Positions 60,139 to 64,000 of a stretch of DNA of 64,000 bases are shown here, piece by piece; position 1 is the stretch's first letter; each line of letters opens with the position of its first letter. Below the pieces are notes generated by a model. The model ran no database searches. It had not been told where the DNA came from and worked only from the letters and a program-made list of their open reading frames with translations. A program made the translations under genes and the position numbers. This DNA comes from Acetobacterium fimetarium (GTDB lineage Bacteria; Bacillota; Clostridia; Eubacteriales; Eubacteriaceae): contig NZ_WJBC01000008.1 in assembly GCF_014284475.1 (NCBI RefSeq), positions 54,002 through 118,001 of the forward strand. The letters are read 5' to 3'.

Positions 60139-61833
60139 TTATATTATAAGGATCATGTCCTTATTTGCCATAAAATCGTCTAACTCCTTCAAATTCTGGT
60201 AAGGTAGCTTAATTCCACAAAAACTCACTACATTGTGAAGTGCCATATTTAACTCTTTTTCATTAGTTGCTTCTTCTAACTTTCTGTTAATATTTTCAAG
60301 TTTTGCGACTTCGTTGTTCAGTGCCTCATAGTCAATCGATGCAAGCTTTGCAACATATGAAGTTAAATTCTTTTTAATTTCTTTGTAATGCTCTAACTTA
60401 ATATCAAATTCGGATCTTTGTTCATTTGCAAAATCGACAATTTTTTTTACCATCTCTGAGTGGTCAAAGAAATAAAGCATCGAAATCGACATAATTCCTG
60501 TAACCATCCCACCTAAAAACGTTCCTACAATATCATTTATTATTGGAATTGGGATCATTTTTGTCATTGCTTCTTGAACCAAACCACCACACAAAACAGA
60601 GGCACAAACTGCAATAATTTTTGCAACTGCTTTTATTACTTCACCAAAAGGTAAATTGTCCGGATTGAATACCAAAATATTTACAGCTTCAATGATTGAT
60701 GCCCAGGATTCACGAAGAATTCTTTGGACGAATTTTGCTGTGGTAAAAAAGATATTAATAATTGTAGAAGAAAGTGAGGATAATATCCCGGCCAACATCC
60801 CATCCTTAAACGAACTTATTACTTCCTTATACTTACTTTTTATCTTAATAAACGCCTTTTTAAAAGTCTCTGCCATCTCTTTCAAAAACTCATCAAGTTT
60901 AAATTTATCTTTCATTCGTTTCATTATTTGAGGAAATTCTTCTGAAACACTAAACCATACTTCTGATAAAATGAGGCCAATACATTGACGAAGTCCCAGC
61001 GTGCAACCACTTTTCAAACTACTGGTAGCTGTATCCTTTAGGAATTTCTTGCTTGTATAATAGGTTCCTGCCAATTCTCTTTCATATGCTTCCCTGGCTT
61101 TATCATCCTTTTTTTTCATTTTTTCAGGATCTACTTCATCTAACTTCTGGAGTTTATTTAATTCGTTACGCTCTTTATCTGTTAGATTACCTTTAGTTTC
61201 TAGTTCTTTTATTTTTGCTTGGCGACCCTGTTTATCAGCTTCAAGTTTTGCACTGAATTCTGTAACGGTACTGGCCTTTTTTGATCTATTTATGCTTCGA
61301 TCCGTCGCGGTTAGATTAGTATCCTTACATGCTAAATCCTCACCCTTTATCCCTGCAAGCACACGGCCGGGATCATCATGTATTTCTTTTGCAGAAATAA
61401 TGTGATCCAAATCGAGATTGGCATTTCTCGACGTTTTTTTTCCGGTATAAGCGTCTTCAAAGTTTCCACTTTTTCTTTGCTCACTTGCCTCTTTATTTAC
61501 TTTTTTATAATTTTCATGACTATGATAACCATATGAATCATAATCTCCTCTATTGTTGTAATCAGCCTGATTCTTTTTATTTGCATAATCTGTCACGCTT
61601 GAATCTCTCACTGTGTTTATTGTGTCCACATTACCTCCACGTCTATCATGCATTAGCAATGCATCTAATCCAAATGAAGTAATTAAACTTTTAACAACAA
61701 CCTGTTCGTATTCTTTAAAAAGACTCTTAAATACAGGGCCTTCATCCATATTTGTCGGAGCTCCCTCTTCTAACAAAAAATCATTACTACCTATATCCTT
61801 GGCAAAGGATATAGAACCAAGTTCAGCATTCAT
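60139..61833 (-). CDS. HNH-like motif protein with C-terminal membrane helices
   Basis: 564 residues. About residues 138-185 carry DLDHIISAKEIHDDPGR and DTNLTATDRSINRSKK, the DH...N...N(x3)K arrangement of HNH-type nucleases (usual His-144, Asn-173, Asn-182). A basic, charged coiled segment follows (190-260). The second half has three or four hydrophobic helices (about 345-370, 405-427, 437-460) and a helical tail. No zinc knuckles are seen. A nuclease joined to membrane helices recalls effectors in abortive systems. The activity is inference, since no catalytic test is possible here. Confidence 0.6.
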   Translation of the reverse strand: MNAELGSISFAKDIGSNDFLLEEGAPTNMDEGPVFKSLFKEYEQVVVKSLITSFGLDALLMHDRRGGNVDTINTVRDSSVTDYANKKNQADYNNRGDYDSYGYHSHENYKKVNKEASEQRKSGNFEDAYTGKKTSRNANLDLDHIISAKEIHDDPGRVLAGIKGEDLACKDTNLTATDRSINRSKKASTVTEFSAKLEADKQGRQAKIKELETKGNLTDKERNELNKLQKLDEVDPEKMKKKDDKAREAYERELAGTYYTSKKFLKDTATSSLKSGCTLGLRQCIGLILSEVWFSVSEEFPQIMKRMKDKFKLDEFLKEMAETFKKAFIKIKSKYKEVISSFKDGMLAGILSSLSSTIINIFFTTAKFVQRILRESWASIIEAVNILVFNPDNLPFGEVIKAVAKIIAVCASVLCGGLVQEAMTKMIPIPIINDIVGTFLGGMVTGIMSISMLYFFDHSEMVKKIVDFANEQRSEFDIKLEHYKEIKKNLTSYVAKLASIDYEALNNEVAKLENINRKLEEATNEKELNMALHNVVSFCGIKLPYQNLKELDDFMANKDMILII

Positions 61834-61884
61834 AATAAAACACCTTCCTTTTTAAAATTTCGCAAATCCTCTATAATTTTATAT

Positions 61885-62853
61885 TTAATCATTATAAATA
61901 TTAGTCATTCGTTTTATGGTCTGTTTAACTTCATCTCGATAGCTTTGCGGCTTCAGTACTTCTAAATATTCACATTGTGACAATAGCCATCTTTTTACAC
62001 CTTCACCATAAACTTCAGCCTCAATAATACTTTCTTTGCCTGATTGACTGACAACTTTAGCTGTAGGCAAACGATCTAAAACAGCTTCCAGCGAGTCGCC
62101 CCAAAATTTAAAAGTTATCTTTTTTAATTCCCCAGTATACATGAATTGTACACGTTTTCTGAATTCACCTTCTTTGAAACGGTCTTTCTCGCTTTTATCG
62201 AAACATGCTTCCGTAACATCATATTTTTTCAAACGATCAATCCGGTATACCTGTGAAATAGGTTGATCCAATCCGTTTTTTTCTGCGATCAAGTAAAAAT
62301 AATACTCATTAAACATAATTCCGACTGGGTTGATTCTGTAATTGCTTATTGTTCCATCTTGCTTGACATATTCGATATCAACAACATTTTGATGTCGAAT
62401 ACTTTGGCTAACTTTCCAAATGTCATCAATAATCGACTTATTATGTTTTGGAGGCGTATAATAAAAACGTTCATTTGCAATCATTTCAGCAATACGTTTC
62501 CTATCGTCGCACTGCATCACAAGGGTATCCAAAATCCGATTCATATCAATTTTCGAAAAAGATCGGGAATCAAGTAATATTTTACACACAGAAAAGATAT
62601 CACTGTCAGAAAATGAGATTTCCCCACGCTGTTTTATTACATAACCTTTTTGTTGACGATCATACACTATTTCTCTTTGCGAAAAATCTTTCTCCAGATA
62701 AATCTTTAAGTCTGCAATATCCCGTTGGATGGTTCTTTCATCGACCTCATAACGTTCTGCTCCCTCTTTTTTATTTATCACATCACCTCGATTAAGCCGA
62801 TCATGGATACTTAAAATTCGATAATTTTTACTTTCACTATTTGTTCCAGTCAT
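61885..62853 (-). CDS. WYL-domain transcriptional regulator
   Basis: 322 residues from the ATG at 62853, preceded by GAGGTGAG. An N-terminal winged HTH of the HTH_11 type (about 12-60: YEVDERTIQRDIADLKIYL) is followed by a WYL domain (about 145-225: NVVDIEYVKQDGTISNYRIN then EYYFYLIAEKNG) and a WCX-type C-terminal part. WYL proteins often control phage-defence operons and respond to nucleotides or nucleic acids. It is the first gene of the island and likely regulates the five genes below. Gap of 51 nt to the HNH-like gene. Confidence 0.9.
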   Translation of the reverse strand: MTGTNSESKNYRILSIHDRLNRGDVINKKEGAERYEVDERTIQRDIADLKIYLEKDFSQREIVYDRQQKGYVIKQRGEISFSDSDIFSVCKILLDSRSFSKIDMNRILDTLVMQCDDRKRIAEMIANERFYYTPPKHNKSIIDDIWKVSQSIRHQNVVDIEYVKQDGTISNYRINPVGIMFNEYYFYLIAEKNGLDQPISQVYRIDRLKKYDVTEACFDKSEKDRFKEGEFRKRVQFMYTGELKKITFKFWGDSLEAVLDRLPTAKVVSQSGKESIIEAEVYGEGVKRWLLSQCEYLEVLKPQSYRDEVKQTIKRMTNIYND

Positions 62854-63165
62854 ACTCACCTCACAAACAAGCATCCGTACCATTTATGGAGTCATTAATA
62901 TTTATGGTCTTATGATACTTATTTTCTTAATTTGATTTAATGACAGTATAACAAATCTACATAGACAGATATCGTCCTTATCAAAATTACTTATTTGTCA
63001 ATTCTTACTCCATTTTATTGCTTATTAAAAAATTTGTAAAGTGTAAAGATTAATTTATTCCAACACCTATATGAGTTACTATTATTATCGATTCAAAAAT
63101 TTTTGACACACTCCAACCGATCCATAATAATAACTCTCTTTTATGCAAAACAGGATTGAGAATTA

Positions 63166-63241
63166 AAAAAACCTGCTACTTAACGTAACAGGTTCTATCT
63201 AACATCATATTTGATGCGTCGTTCTTGGTGGCGGAGAAGGT
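63166..63241 (-). repeat. att-like direct repeat R: tRNA-Ser 3' end plus terminator
   Basis: Minus-strand copy of the repeat at 57071-57145, one base longer at the terminator loop (TTAAC for TTTC) and with one change (CGTCGT for CGTAGT). It lies 60 nt past the stop of the gene at 63301 and ~310 nt before the WYL start. The gap 62854-63165 is AT-rich and has no gene, so the WYL promoter must be there. Confidence 0.75.
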
Positions 63242-63300
63242 CATACTCAAAAATGAAACCCGCTTTAAAATTGTTTTTCATTTTTCATCAACTTAACAAT

Positions 63301-64000
63301 TTAATTCACTGGGTTTTCCCATAGTCGATAAATCGGCAATTCTTTGAAGCTTTCCTGCATATTTTCCTCAAGTCTCATATAATATAGTTTAGCTTCTGAG
63401 AGATTATCCATCAGTATGCAAATTGCAGTTAACATCATTAAGTCTATTTCTTCATTTTTTAATCGAAGCAATATTTCAATCTCTTCGATTGATAATTCTC
63501 GTCTTCGTTTTAGAAGCTGAAATTTATTTATCAAATACATATTGTTAGAGCCTGGTTGTTTTTCTATCATCCAATCCAGAATTTTTAATGCAAGTTCATA
63601 AATTTCAATTTTCCCTGATTCATCATATGCGTCAATCAGTTCCAATATAAAATGATTCAATGCAAAAAAATAATTGTTATCCCCTTGTGTTTCGACAATT
63701 GATTGATAAATATTTTCGCAAGAGATATTTGAATACATAATTATTTCAGCTTTTTTCATCCCGATATAAGGACTCATAGGAAAACCATTTAAATCATCCT
63801 CATGAAATATTTTTAGTGGATTAGTTTTATCAAAATAATTGTATAATCTATACTTTTCATCTTCCATTTTTATACAAACTAAGGCGATATTTAAATTGCC
63901 AACTTTCATATTTCCGACAATTGGCAACTCTTGAATTTCTCCTGATAAAAGTTCATTATTTAACACTGTATTTATTAAAATCGCTAAGTTTATATTGTCC
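63301..64000 (-). CDS. hypothetical helical protein, 5' end outside window
   Basis: The frame is open through the right edge: upstream of the GTG at 63966, NLAILINTV continues without a stop, so the gene is partial. At least 232 residues are visible. The N-terminal part is beta-like (NIALVCIKMEDEKYRLY), then helical repeats (ENIYQSIVETQ, NHFILELIDAY, EIYELALKILDWMI, INKFQLLKRRR). I do not recognise the family. It has no repeats or membrane segments. Confidence 0.65.
   Translation of the reverse strand, partial: DNINLAILINTVLNNELLSGEIQELPIVGNMKVGNLNIALVCIKMEDEKYRLYNYFDKTNPLKIFHEDDLNGFPMSPYIGMKKAEIIMYSNISCENIYQSIVETQGDNNYFFALNHFILELIDAYDESGKIEIYELALKILDWMIEKQPGSNNMYLINKFQLLKRRRELSIEEIEILLRLKNEEIDLMMLTAICILMDNLSEAKLYYMRLEENMQESFKELPIYRLWENPVN

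Overview
The window looks like chromosomal DNA of an anaerobic, Gram-positive, Acetobacterium/Eubacterium-type member of the Clostridia. This is an inference. It rests on the ChW (clostridial hydrophobic, conserved-Trp) repeats in two exported proteins, a T-box leader, a two-subunit Fe-S type L-serine dehydratase, a K+-dependent-type membrane pyrophosphatase, strong AGGAGG-type ribosome sites, frequent TTG/GTG starts, and a lone EutL-type microcompartment shell protein. No name-giving marker such as rRNA is present.

Layout, left to right. 0-6.5 kb: end of an SDR oxidoreductase, PdxA, then a four-gene minus-strand BceAB/BceRS-type peptide detoxification module. 6.6-12.5 kb: exported subtilisin with six ChW repeats, and an Rrf2 regulator ahead of a YhgE/Pip exporter-like protein. 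12.5-17 kb: a DUF47 (PhoU-like) gene with a frameshifted Pit phosphate transporter, a lipoprotein, a small membrane protein and a zinc-ribbon membrane protein. 17.7-33 kb: housekeeping and mixed genes (membrane pyrophosphatase, PIG-L deacetylase, EutL, HemN-like radical SAM protein, AEC transporter, DUF2284, polysaccharide deacetylase, a stand-alone GHKL ATPase, GltX, tRNA-Glu, SdaAA/SdaAB). 33.3-37.8 kb: a T-box controlled operon (GldA-like dehydrogenase, ABC substrate-binding protein, permease, ATPase, cupin). 37.9-49 kb: cation/proton antiporter, second DUF2284 gene, DUF4956 plus VTC polyphosphate polymerase pair, large SPFH protein, a LuxR-type two-component system, TetR and MFS.

49-57 kb is accessory. 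A DUF4143 ATPase sits between 33-bp direct repeats, with a 19-bp-arm palindrome in its promoter region. It is followed by a C39-like lipoprotein and a BspA-like leucine-rich-repeat ChW surface protein. That gene has been cut by an IS21-family element (2,576 bp, 8-bp target duplication). Removing the element and one duplication restores a single 741-codon frame.

57.1-63.2 kb is the most interesting stretch. It is AT-rich, with all genes on the minus strand, and is bounded by two ~75-bp direct repeats. Each repeat carries the 3' end of a tRNA-Ser plus a downstream terminator, as expected for attachment sites. Between them lie a WYL regulator, a 564-aa protein with an HNH-like motif and C-terminal membrane helices, a TerB-like protein, a YkgJ Cys-cluster protein, and two paralogous glycine-zipper/coiled-coil proteins with a decayed ykgJ copy between them. 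I read it as a small integrated module that may be defence- or toxin-related. I do not recognise it as a described system. A further partial gene continues past the right edge.

Scattered through the host-like part are long palindromic intergenic elements. Two copies each of two families share one core. In the second family each copy is flanked by two copies of a terminator-like hairpin.
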